In this document: in pieces, positions 35,320 to 45,592 of the stretch
Layout: every line of letters starts with the position of its first letter
Position numbering within the stretch: position 1 is the first letter of the stretch
Origin: Cytospora piceicola
Taxonomy: Eukaryota; Ascomycota; Sordariomycetes; Diaporthales; Cytosporaceae
Direction: 5' to 3'
Length of the DNA stretch: 64,000 bases
Assembly: GCA_023375675.1 (NCBI GenBank)
Contig: JALQBC010000015.1
Coordinates: 558,001 to 622,000, forward strand
Position numbers and translations under genes: made by a program
Notes under the pieces: generated by a model
Databases searched by the model: none
Told to the model about the DNA's origin: nothing
Seen by the model: only the letters and a program-made list of their open reading frames with translations

Positions 35320-35721
35320 TCACTTCTGGAGGTGACCGAGCTTCTCTGCAGATGTGAACTGGGACTCTTCTGGGATGTTGTCGTTGTGCATAGCCCTAGG
35401 TGTTTCTGTGTCAGCCTTTTGGATTTCTCAAAATACGGACCACTCTTTTGCAAGGTAGAGAAAGGCAACTCACCCCTTGAGGCCTGCGGCTACGTGGTCG
35501 AGGTCCTTGGTCTTGTTGCCGTCCACAACGACTGGGAGAGGCATTGTCAGTCCTGGCTTGTTTGTGGAGATGGGGCTATTAACTGAATCCAAGAAGATAA
35601 TATTCTCACCATTGAAATCCTCTCGCAGAACTTCCTTGGAGTGCTCCTTAGCCTCTGAGGAGGTGTTGGGGTTGTGCAGGTTGGCCTTGTGGCCACCAAT
35701 GATCTGAGCCTCAGTAGGCAT
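35320..35721 (-). CDS. con-6: Conidiation-specific protein 6 (CON-6)
   Basis: Three exons (35721-35610, 35531-35474, 35395-35320) encode 81 residues, the size expected of CON-6. The protein is two copies of the CON-6 repeat: the first reads GHKANLHNPNTSSEAKEHSK from residue 10, the second reads GLKGAMHNDNIPEESQ and ends EKLGHLQK. The second intron splits the second repeat at GLKG, and the exon phases restore the repeat exactly, which supports the model. CON-6 proteins are small hydrophilic proteins that build up in conidia; Neurospora con-6 is induced during conidiation and by light, and Aspergillus relatives have been linked to desiccation tolerance. A TATA-like box and three CRE-like sites lie upstream, fitting control by a spore-stage bZIP factor such as AtfA; that last point is inference. 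Confidence 0.92.
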
Positions 35722-35937
35722 CTTGATAGGGGCTGGAGGGGGGAAAGGATTCGGATTCGTAATGTCTTAACGGAAGAAACAATGGCTCGGGATCAGCACT
35801 TGTGGTTGCGGCTGGTAGTCAAAAGTAAGAAGGGTTGACAACTGATGTTGTCTGATGTTTGGTTGTGCAGGAGATGTTTGGGGTTACAACGTCATGTGTT
35901 GGAGTCTCGTCAGCCACTCGAATGGTCCTGTCTGCTT

Positions 35938-35948
35938 TAATATATACA
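35938..35948 (-). promoter_or_regulatory. TATA-like box of con-6
   Basis: On the minus strand the sequence reads TATATATTAAA, about 217 bases upstream of the con-6 start codon. It is a plausible core promoter element, placed just downstream of the perfect CRE. Confidence 0.5.
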
Positions 35949-35981
35949 GAAGACATTAATTTCAGCACTGTTGCCTCCAGC

Positions 35982-35989
35982 TGACGTCA
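35982..35989. promoter_or_regulatory. Perfect CRE palindrome TGACGTCA upstream of con-6
   Basis: An exact ATF/CREB site, 261 bases before the con-6 start codon. Two further TGACGTC sites lie at 36060-36067 and 36224-36231. In Aspergillus, AtfA binds such sites and supports conidial gene expression, so regulation by an ATF-type bZIP is a fair inference. Confidence 0.6.
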
Positions 35990-36059
35990 GTCAGTGTTTA
36001 CTCTCCTCTGGGTCCCGATTCGGTGACACTGCGAGGGTGTGAAACGTGGGGTTCCAGCA

Positions 36060-36067
36060 TGACGTCG
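36060..36067. promoter_or_regulatory. CRE-like site TGACGTCG
   Basis: Seven of eight positions match the CRE palindrome. It is the second of three such sites in 250 bases upstream of con-6. Confidence 0.45.
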
Positions 36068-36223
36068 CCATTCATCCACAATATCAGCTCACAATATTAA
36101 TTGGCAGTCTATATTCAACAAACAAGAAATGGCATCTTAGCGTAACTATCTAGATTGTTGAATAACCTGATGTCCAGGTTCATGATTGAAAAGCGACGTG
36201 GTCAGACCTGGGAAGACACCAGT

Positions 36224-36231
36224 TGACGTCT
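36224..36231. promoter_or_regulatory. CRE-like site TGACGTCT
   Basis: Seven of eight positions match the CRE palindrome. It is the most distal of the three sites, about 500 bases upstream of con-6. Confidence 0.4.
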
Positions 36232-37180
36232 CCTCGTAACTAGTCCGTCACTGGAGCCATGCTGCCAATGGGGGATTACGAAGAAATAGAGGCACAACAA
36301 CATAAGGACGGTTTGACCCACCCGACCTGACTGAGCTCGGGATGAGTTGGATCGATGGCCGGGTAAGAGCTGCGGTGGGATGTTTTGGAAGCTGGTACGG
36401 AGACCGCCACCCTACTCTCACACTGTCATGACGATAGCTTCGAATTCCTCAGACAAGTCAGCCATGATCTGATGCGTATGTGCTTGCTTCGTATGTTCCT
36501 GTAGGGAGTTCGCAGGATGCAGCCGCTTGCTGATCTGTGTCAAGCCATGTTTATATCTTGGGCTGCTCAAAGAGTTATTTCGCACTTTAACTCGGTGTGT
36601 ACTCACGATGTCTGTCTATCACCTGGGCCCCCAGTGGTCTCTTTACATGCACCTGTCTAGTTTGGTCCGATGTTATAACTCGATGCAGGGTTCTCGCCCA
36701 TTATTAGCCGAAACGTGGATCTTTTTTCCTGCTACATAGATCTTGATTGGTATGTATACATGAAGTCAATTTGACCAACTTGAATTGAATATTTGAAGGC
36801 CCAGGGTAGAACATTAGTTAGCTGGCCAGAGGAGGCAGTGTACGTTTGACTTTGGTTACCTAGGTAATTGCATATGCCAATAAACAGTAGTTTAATCTTA
36901 GACATACCCGCTCGCTAAGCCTCTTTTAGGGTTATAAATACCCACTCAGACGGGCAGGATTGCGGACGCTATTACTCCGATGGTATAGCGTCCGTCCCCG
37001 TTGCTCACATATCCTAGAGATCCTCGAGCTGACAAACGACATCACGACCAGGGGGGCCCGCACTTCCCACAGCTTTGTGTCGTTGACATTGGTACCACGA
37101 TTCTCACCCCCCCTCGGTCCCTCCTCCAATCGTACAAGAAGTTGCGGATGAATTTGTTTCGATTACATGAACAACCAGCG

Positions 37181-38590
37181 ATGGACCTGACTCTGGAAAG
37201 CAAAGCGTGCCTTGCATGTGCCAAGGCCAAACGGAAATGCGGCAGACAGATTCCGACGTGCGGGAGATGCCAATCTAGAGGCATCCGCTGCGATTATACC
37301 ACCGCCAAGTCCTCACTGCAATTTTCTTCGGCTCGTGAGGATGAGATGGGCCTCAACGGAGGAGAGCAGTCGCTCCCTGGGATGGTGTGTCATGCCACAG
37401 CACAAGCCAACGTTCTGAGCGCCTCGTCACTGGATACCAGCACACTTCTTCACCTTTCTGGAGATGATATTGCCATGGATATGGAAACTTTGTTTCCTCT
37501 CACTTTGAACCAGTCTTTCCCAAACTCTGTGGCCAACCCAGATCCAGAGGCTGCAGCTCCGCCTCTACCATGGTATTTATCCGAGGACTCATGGGAAGTT
37601 GACCACATGTACGAGTCCGATTACGGTCCGCCCTTCTGTAGCACCGTACTCAACAGCTTCATCAAGGAACTACAGGGATGGCTAGCCAGTTGGATTAACA
37701 CAGGATCCTGTCCATTTATTCATACTCACATTTATAAACATCAATTCCCACGATGCACACAAGACGCGTACACCACACTATCGACATACCAGAGTAGAAC
37801 ACCAGAGAACAAGGCCCTAATAGTGGCACTGGTAGAGGAGAGGATCAAGCAGCTGCTGAATGAACAGCCGGCGCGTACCTCAGGGGCAGAGGACGATATC
37901 CCCTTCTCGGACCTGTCACCGTTCCAGCATCTCTCGCGCGTCCACGCTCTCACGGTGTACCAGACAATCGGGCTTTACGACGGCGACATCCGGCTACGCC
38001 ACGTCGCGGAGACACAAATCCCAACTCTGAACTCATGGCTGCGCCAGCTTATCAGGTGCGCTCAGTCAACTGCCAGTGACGGTCCAGAGAAGTTCATCTC
38101 CTCGCTTCTCTTCCCCTCCAGCCAAACAGAACCCACCCCAAGTTCTTCGCACCCGACGACGGACCGCGACTTCGACAACCAGGCCGTCACTGCCCCCAAG
38201 GCCAGCTCCCTCTTCAGCCCCGAGAACATAGCCTGGTATGCCTGGCTGTTCGCGGAGACCATTCGCCGGACGTGGACCGTCGCGTGCACCACACAGACCA
38301 TCTACCTCATTCTCCAGGTCGGCCGGGCGCCTTGTCCTGGGGGCGTGCCGTTCACCGCGCGGGATGGACTCTTCAGCGCGGGTTCCGCTTTTGCATGGGC
38401 TTCGAGGTGCGGGGGGAGGCATCGACCAGAATGGGCCGAGATGGACTTCGTCCGGAGAGGGCAAGGCGAGAAGATATTCGAACAGAGGTGTCCGGATGAG
38501 GTGGATGAGTTTGCTAAGCATCTCTTTGAGATGCTGTATGGGTTGGAGAGGGTGGAGCGGTGGAGAATCGAGAAGAGTGCAAAAGGTTGA
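37181..38590 (+). CDS. Zn2Cys6 transcription factor (AflR-type)
   Basis: An intronless gene of 469 residues from the ATG at 37181. The binuclear zinc cluster is at the very N-terminus: Cys10, 13, 20, 27, 30 and 37 in the spacing C-x2-C-x6-C-x6-C-x2-C-x6-C, with KAKRKC between the second and third cysteine region as in DNA-binding members. The middle is Ser/Pro-rich. The C-terminal half has a helical region (LSRVHALTVYQTIGLYDGD) that resembles the regulatory part of AflR-like pathway regulators; the standard fungal_trans domain is not evident. In-frame ATGs upstream (37001, 37148) would add residues with no support. A TATAAATA box lies at 36933-36940. The P450 gene follows on the same strand after 0.75 kb, so this may be its pathway-specific regulator, which is inference. 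Confidence 0.9.
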   Translation: MDLTLESKACLACAKAKRKCGRQIPTCGRCQSRGIRCDYTTAKSSLQFSSAREDEMGLNGGEQSLPGMVCHATAQANVLSASSLDTSTLLHLSGDDIAMDMETLFPLTLNQSFPNSVANPDPEAAAPPLPWYLSEDSWEVDHMYESDYGPPFCSTVLNSFIKELQGWLASWINTGSCPFIHTHIYKHQFPRCTQDAYTTLSTYQSRTPENKALIVALVEERIKQLLNEQPARTSGAEDDIPFSDLSPFQHLSRVHALTVYQTIGLYDGDIRLRHVAETQIPTLNSWLRQLIRCAQSTASDGPEKFISSLLFPSSQTEPTPSSSHPTTDRDFDNQAVTAPKASSLFSPENIAWYAWLFAETIRRTWTVACTTQTIYLILQVGRAPCPGGVPFTARDGLFSAGSAFAWASRCGGRHRPEWAEMDFVRRGQGEKIFEQRCPDEVDEFAKHLFEMLYGLERVERWRIEKSAKG

Positions 38591-39341
38591 GGATCTGTTT
38601 ACAGGGAGAGCACCTTGGCAGTGCTGTCATCAAGTGTGCAGTGACAGCGGCCCATATGTTTGTATCGGAAGCTTTCGTAGCACAGTTCTTTATAATAGCT
38701 ACTGCGACTGTCTGACTCGCAGGTGCGGTTGCGTAGGTCGATGTTGTACCGTACAAGATATAATCGTATCTATTGGACCCGTGGGGATAGAGTTAAAATA
38801 AATTAGCTGGGTTAGCCGGGAGAACCTCGCGTATTTGGGTTCTAGATGTGCCTAAGGATTGTTATAAGTTACAGTACCTGAGTAGTTACCCTAGGGTAGT
38901 TGCCTTTGATGCATTACATAGCCTATCTGAGCTACCTATAATCATGAATCTTAAAGATGTATATATCTAGTTGGCAATCAGTCCCTTTCCCATGCATCCC
39001 ACAGTAAAATAGAATTGGAATTGGAATTAGTCAGCAAAGCCTGCATGCAATTGATTTGACTGCGCCATCCCAGTTTTGTGTTAGTTGAAGTGGATATAGG
39101 TCGATTTCGAGGTTATAATCATAAGGGGGTGGGGGCTGCATGTGGGGGCCTAGCACACATGTGCAACCAACGACACACTGTTCAACAAGCCGCCTTGCCA
39201 GATTTTCCTTCGATGGTCATCACGTTCCTTTAAATTGCACTGCACCTTGGTACTTCCCACCTCTCCTGAAAATTGCCGTCGACTTGTCCTAGTGTTCAAG
39301 AATTGGACACTTTTAGAGACAACCGTCATAGGACGTTCAGC
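38591..39341. other. Spacer between regulator and P450 gene
   Basis: The 3' tail of the Zn2Cys6 gene and the P450 promoter. It contains an exact TACCCTAGGGTA palindrome at 38887-38898, about 445 bases before the P450 start codon. No open frame has support. Confidence 0.5.
38887..38898. repeat. Palindrome TACCCTAGGGTA, copy 2
   Basis: An exact copy between the Zn2Cys6 gene and the P450 gene, about 445 bases upstream of the P450 start codon. Confidence 0.8.
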
Positions 39342-41013
39342 ATGCCTTCCATTCTTCCCGTCGCCGTAGGCGTTGCTGCCGCGACCTACGTATTTCTCGT
39401 TGCTCTCCTCCGTTTCACGCAGGATGAGAAGGAGCCAACATCAATCAGCGACACCATTCCCTTCGTCACGCCTATAATCAACATGGCATCCAAGGGCGGG
39501 GGTTTTTATTGTCTATTGAGGTGAGTATCTCGACATCCAGTTTGGTCGCCGGAAACAACGGTCAAGGGGATCATTGATGGTAATGTCGACTCCAGGGATA
39601 AATACAACCTGCCAATCTACACGTTGCGATTGCCTGGTTCGCGCATGTATGTCGTTAACTCACCACAGCTTCTCACGGCAATCCAGGCTCAATTCCGAGC
39701 ACTCTCCTTCACCGCCATAGAGGCCAATATAGCCGCCAATCTCCTTGGTTGTAAGAAATCGACCATCGACATCATGAGTCGCGACATGACCAAAGATGAG
39801 GGCTATTTCATGAGCTTCCCCAAATACATTCACTCCGCCTTGAGTATTGGACCTGGCCTGGATGCCATGAACAGAAGGGCGATCCAGGTTCTTTCCAAGT
39901 CTTTGGACAAATGGTCTCAGAAGGGAGCCACGAAGATACAGCTGTGGAAATGGACTCGCCACGAGCTGCTTTTGGCATCTACGGAGAGCGTTTATGGGCC
40001 TAAGAACCCATTCCGTGATCCTGCTATGGAGGAAGCCTGGTAGTAAGTCATCTCGTGGCAGGCTTGATCGATCCTCTACTAATCAGCACAGCACATTCGA
40101 ACCGAAATTGATGATGTTCATCCTGAAGCTTTTCCCCCGCGTCTTCGCCAGGAAGAGTTTCAAAGCACGTGAATACATGGTCAAGGTCTGGGAGAAGTAC
40201 TTCGATGCGGGATCGTACCAGCAAGGTTCGGAGCTAGTGAAGGCCCGCGTTAAAATCAATGATGATTTCCACATCCCGTTGAGGGAGACGGCAAGAATTG
40301 AGGTCGCAGGTAGCCAAGCCATTCTCACCAACACACTTCCAGGAACCTTTTGGGTAGCATACCACATTTTTTCGGACCCGGTAGTCCTCGAGTCCATCAG
40401 GAATGAGCTATCCAAAGGTGTACGGCAAGATGATGATGACACCTGCACCATTGATCTGACCCATGTCAAATCGTCTTGTCCCATCTTGCTATCGACATTG
40501 AAGGAGACGATGCGTATGCATTCCAACAGCACGGCCACTCGCATAGCCATGGAGGACTATCAACTCAACAACCAGTACCTTTTCAAGAAGGGAAGCACCA
40601 TCATGATGCCGTCGGTGGTGCAGCATACGAATCGATCCGTCTGGGGCGACACAGTCGGTCAGTTCAATCACGAGAGATTCGCTCCTGGAAGCAAACGCGT
40701 CAACCCGGTCGCTTTCCGTGGATTTGGAGGTGGAACAACGTTATGCCCCGGACGGCATTTCGCATCCACCGAGATCCTCATGTTCTCGGCTCTACTGGTT
40801 CTCCGATTTGACCTTCATCCTGTGGATGGCAAATGGATTGCACCTACGACAGCCAACTCGCCGATGGTGAATGCGATGCCTGTGCCTGATTGGGACATCA
40901 ATGTGGAGATGCGACCTAGGAACGACAAGGCGTGGAGAGTGTCTTTCTCTGGGTACGAGAGGGGAATGGAGATAGCAGCCGAGGACATTCAAGGTGACAG
41001 TCCTGGACATTAA
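39342..41013 (+). CDS. Cytochrome P450 (CYP7/CYP8-like)
   Basis: Three exons (39342-39520, 39596-40042, 40092-41013) encode 515 residues with matching phases. Residues 5-24 are a hydrophobic membrane anchor, so the enzyme should sit in the endoplasmic reticulum. The heme-binding motif FGGGTTLCPG contains Cys427; the K-helix motif is ETMR (Glu347 to Arg350). The I helix reads SQAILTNTLPGTFW and lacks the usual acidic-Thr pair that guides oxygen activation; that feature, and the overall sequence feel, match the CYP7/CYP8 group (sterol 7-alpha and 12-alpha hydroxylases, prostacyclin synthase), to which many fungal P450s are assigned. The substrate is unknown; a sterol or another hydrophobic metabolite is possible. 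It lies downstream of a Zn2Cys6 regulator in the same orientation. No tailoring or backbone gene is close. Confidence 0.9.
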
Positions 41014-42055
41014 TTAATAGACCTGAGCTCCCAAAAGGTATGGAAGCTTTACGAGGCAATATTATATTCACTGGGGATAGATACTGGTACTCCTTGTATA
41101 GTCCAATCCATGAACTGGGTGGTCCTTCGTAAATGATTGCGATAAGATAGAAGGGTAGCCGAATTCATGAAGTAGCTGTGATAGCACAAGATCTTCGGAG
41201 CACTTTCGGGTATAACGGGGCTCTTAGTTATATAAGAGCACGTTGTCATCCACAGCCTCCGGTCTTACTCCCTTCTAGTTTCTTTACAATCAGTCTCTAT
41301 TCGCTCTTAGTAGCTATAACCAGAATACAGGTTATCTCACCTCCGAACTTCTTCCAAGATTGTGGTAAGTTATCTTGCCTAAATTTACCCATCTAGACGA
41401 TGATGTAAGAATAGTGGCAACCCCCTATATACTATACCCCTATACTGTTAAAGATATAAACACCTGCTACGATTCGAAGGCATGCTGCGCAGCCTTTTGC
41501 TTTTCACATATACAGCATGAATCCTTGAATATGATTGCGGCATTGAATTATATAGCTGCGGTATCTGTTTCCAGATTCTTTAGCAGCGAGTTGGATGTGG
41601 AATACGTTACAATCAGCATAACTAATATAAGTAGTCCTAGAGGCCTGCTACAAGGACGACCTATCTTCATGTATAATTACATAGGGACCTTCTCTCCCTT
41701 AGGGCACGCCAGATTTATTGTCTCTAATATTAAGCAATTACACATTTTTGTATTATCACTATTGTTCCCATATCTCTCACCATTTTGGCTCTGGTGGACT
41801 GGGTGAGATAATTAGGATACTTGAGTATGTTTAAAAAAGTACTACGGTCGATGAGGCCTACCAAGACACCAAAACTCCTGAAATTGTGACTAGGTTGTCG
41901 CTTCTAAAAAGCGACTTGATCCCGCGACCACTTCAGTATTGCCAAACAAAACAGCTCGGTCAATGTAAGCTAGTTCCCGTACCCTGGCGCTTGGGGGTCT
42001 TCCATGGGCCAAACATATCCAGATTCTGACCTTGTCGGGCTCAAATTGAACGTCC
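41014..42055. other. Intergenic region without a supported gene
   Basis: AT-rich spacer between the convergent P450 and Myb-like genes. A plus-strand open frame at 41375-41806 (143 codons) has low-complexity coding character and no motif. A minus-strand frame at 41890-42180 overlaps the end of the Myb-like gene and could be an alternative 3' exon, but splicing into it does not fit the phase. Confidence 0.45.
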
Positions 42056-43346
42056 TCATGATGGTCCGCCCATTTGGTTGCCGGTGTAATTTGGCTTTGC
42101 TTGGATTGGAACAATCTTCCAGTCGAATGGAATAAGAGTTGGGCCCTCAGAGCCCTGTGGCCAGTACTCATACCACCCACACGAAGCGCGTGCTCGATGG
42201 TACTGACCTTGCGGCCCCAGCGACTCCATCGACTCCTTCACGTATACTGTCACAATTTGACTGAGGTCCGCGGTCCCAAACCTAGAGACCAAACATTGAA
42301 AAGGTCAGCATGAAAAACATATGTTAGACACAAATCACGTACCTTAGGGGTGTCCAATTGTCTGTCGCCGACGGACGGATCGAGAATTGAAAGGACATGA
42401 ACGTGAAGACCGTTATAAATCCGTCACTCGTTTGGTCCTGAGGATCCATTACAGGGGGAATCACCCAGTGTCCACAGAGCTGATTGTATAACTCGAGTTG
42501 AAGGGCCCGCATGTGGGCTGCCGGAAACCTGGCTACGGCGCCCTCAGGCAGGACTGGAGCAGATTGAGGAGGGGGGAAATGGTCGTAGAATTTGCAGTTT
42601 TGAATGTCTCCGCCTTCAACAAAGACACAGGCATGGAAAATTGATATGGTATTGCCCGTGGTTTGTTCTGAAGGCTGTAGGTGTGCATGCACTCCCATAT
42701 TCGGTTGTGCAGTAGATCCGGCACCTGGATTGTAAGAAGCAAGTGGCCTAGTAGGTGGTTTTGGAGGCTGTGAGTATGCGTACACTCCCATATCTTGGTC
42801 TGCAATAGGAAAAGCAGGTGTCGAAGTCTGGAAGCTCTGTAGTTGCGATTCTGCCAGGGGTTGTGAAGGTCTTTGTGTGGCAGTCTGACGCTGAAAGTCT
42901 AACTCGGAAGTAGTATTCCGCTGCTCTCTTTCTCTTCGAATGCGGGAGTACATACTTGCACAATTCTCTGGATGGCGGTAGAAATCAGGAAAGTGTTGTT
43001 GGAGCCTGTCCGCAATGACTTCCCATGAAGGTGGTATGGATGGCGAATCTCGCAAGTGGACAAGCAGGTCCTTGTGCTTGTCCTTCCAAGCTGTCCCTTT
43101 TACATCAGGGTGGTAATACCTGGCCCTACACGAAAGATGATCCTGAATGAAGTGCTCATGAGCGAATTCAGCCTTTAAGGACTGTGCTGCCACCTTAAAG
43201 ACTTCGTCGCCACCAAGTCCATCCCAGTTATGAACAATCTCCACAAGACGGTCTGTCTGATTGTTGGTCCATAATTCGAAAGTTCTCTGGTACGCCCAAG
43301 GCTGTTTGCTATAGGATCCTTGAGGATGAAAGTTATTAGGCCGCAT
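42056..43346 (-). CDS. Putative Myb/SANT-like DNA-binding protein
   Basis: Two exons (43346-42343 and 42281-42056) encode 409 residues. The N-terminal 140 residues look like two SANT/Myb-like helical repeats: residues 25-80 (WTNNQTDRLVEIVHNW ... CRARYYHP) and 87-138 (WKDKHKDLLVHLRD ... SMYSRIRRERE), each with the spaced tryptophans and leucines of such folds. The middle (150-235) is Gln/Pro-rich with two near-repeats of a MGV-A/H-A-Y/H motif. The C-terminal part has no recognised domain. A transcription-factor role is inference from the repeats; the match is not strong. The 3' end is the least certain part, since a further intron starting GTCAGT at about 42212 is possible. Confidence 0.6.
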
Positions 43347-45592
43347 CTTGATCTGGCTCCAAGTGGTTGGTCTTAGTTGTCCGTGTTTCGTAGTATCTAT
43401 GTTTAGCCTGTTAATATTGTCAAGTCGAATATCGGAATAGCAGGATTAAGTAGATCGAATGGCAACAAACAGGTTGTTCTGTGCTTAAATAGAAGAAGAG
43501 AGCTACAGAGCCTCAATGGGAGAAGAGCGGGTTTATATAGCGATTTACCTCTAGTAACTCATATATACATATTCATAGTATACTCCAAGTCTCACAGGTG
43601 CTGTCTTATTCACAGGACCTCAATAATATAAAGCCTACCTATAGTCACAGCTAACCTACCACCAAATAGCCTTTCCTCCTGGTAGGACATACTACTTTTC
43701 ATAGATAACGTGATGATTCATGTCAAAGTCATTGCCTTATAGCTAGACTAGTGCTGCCCGCTAGTCGGTGTTTAGTGTTTATAAGTTATTAAATTATGTT
43801 TAAAAACCAGACCTGCGAACTCAGGTTGTCCACATATATATGCCACTTCGAGCATTTGAAATAAGACGAGATGAGTCTAATATTAACACAGGCTAACAGC
43901 TATGCCTGCATAAGTAAAATACTTTACTATTGGATATCAGTCTAACTTCTGGGTTGCCTTTTTATAGTATTACGCAGGCGAAATAAATATTTAGGATACC
44001 TCGAAAGCCCTAGAAGCACTTTGGACTTCTCCCAGGCCCTATATAACACACGGCTATACTCGACAACGAAGACAGACCCTTACCGATATCGGAAGCCCTC
44101 TGACTCTGGTTACTAAGGTATCTGCGATGAAAATATATAAATAGAATGTTATACAATTAAAAGTAGAAGGTTATACCGGTAGAATGTAATATAAGTAGAA
44201 GGTAACAAGTGTAGCCAGCAGGGCACGTGTAGGAAATTGTCGGGCTTTCTCGTAGACGACAAGGAGTGCATAGGTGAATTAACGCCCTTAACCTACTATA
44301 TACTGTGTGTATCCTGTGTAAGCAAATCCCCAAACCTACCCCTCCCGACGATAAGCGAGACCCTGATTCCTCTGTAAGTTTAGTTTGTACTATGGTATGT
44401 ATCTGGGGCGACAGTTAGTAGCAGATATGTGAGCTGCTTCGGGGTCCAGTAACCAAGAGAAACACAATACAAATACACTGAAGTTCTCAATGATGGGATA
44501 TATAAGACCTAGGAATTTCAATACACAGGCTGGCTTGGTTATCGATGGCTGGTCCCATTCTTGCTCGGTCTTTCTATGCCAAGGTTCACTTCAAATGTTC
44601 CCTACCGAAAGTATGGGGTTAACAAGGGTCAACACTGAAATGGTAGGGGCAGGAGAAAACCACAAAGGATGGGGCATGTCACATCTGGAATGTCCACAGG
44701 TTCTATTCAGACATGCATTCACTAAGCTTCAGCCTAATATCACTTCACATATACGTAACAAATGAATTGATATGAGTAATTGGCAGTAGTGAAGAAATCC
44801 ACCAGGCAGCAAGTAACAAAGGACGGTGGAACAATATATGTCCCCCTCCTCCGTTTTGTTTCTCCAACAGATGCTCCAAGGTTTCTGTAACCCCAGAATA
44901 AACGAGCCTATCGTACACTTGACTTGACCGCTGCATCGGTTGCTCTCTTCACATTGCCCCTTAAACCTGGGGAAGCCGATATCGATGCTTCGCACCAGAT
45001 ATCCAGGTATTTAAACCTAGGCCCTTCCATAGTTCACAGTACTGTCAGTCTGCAATTGTCCACCGCTGAAATACTCGACACAGTCGCCTAATACATATTG
45101 TGTGGTATCACTGGTATATTCACACTGGATCGGATCACACGACGTCTAACCTTCACTCAAGCTGGTGTGCTACTTCTAGTCATGGCCTGCCGGAACATGT
45201 CCCTTAGAAAGGCCCCGATCTCCGAATCCTCCAGGAGGACCATTTCAATATCAACCACATATTTACCATATCCCGGAATAAGGAACAGTCATCTTCAACA
45301 ATACCGCCGAGTCTTGTCGGGTCGTGCCTGTTACGATGCTGTCACTGCCGGTCTCCCATCCCGAGATCGACCCAGCATATGCACCGCGGGTAACAATGCT
45401 CCGACAGCGACTACCACCGTGGCGGGGACTGCCACGAGGAAGCACCCTACAAAATCCTTCCACTCATTCCCACATCGCCACCACGAGTTGAGGCCATTTT
45501 CTTCACTTTCACATTCCACCACTTTCACAGTTCCGTCAACACCTGTAGCTTCACCCGTCAGGCAGCTCCACTTGTCCGCCTCCCTGCCCGGC
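43347..45592. other. Intergenic region without a supported gene
   Basis: About 2.2 kb, AT-rich between 43.5 and 44.4 kb but with normal CA/TG content, so not obviously RIP-mutated. Short open frames on both strands have no features. The plus-strand open frame that leads into the thiamine-diphosphate enzyme starts at 45098, but its first 165 codons look untranslated. Confidence 0.5.

Larger units (their letters stand above)
35722..37180. other. Divergent promoter region of con-6 and the Zn2Cys6 gene
   Basis: This holds the upstream regions of con-6 (-) and the Zn2Cys6 factor (+). The con-6 side has a TATA-like box and CRE-like sites, listed separately. On the other side TATAAATA at 36933-36940 lies about 240 bases before the Zn2Cys6 start codon. 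An ACCTAGGT palindrome occurs near 36859-36866. A minus-strand open frame at 36418-36606 is unsupported. Confidence 0.55.

Noticed and set aside
41890..42180. 96-codon minus-strand frame as an alternative last exon of the Myb-like gene
   Set aside because: The candidate intron (GTCAGT to CCACAG) leads into an immediate stop in the required phase.
45098..45592. In-frame 5' extension of the thiamine-diphosphate enzyme
   Set aside because: The extension is compositionally unlike the enzyme and the family start aligns with the ATG at 45593.
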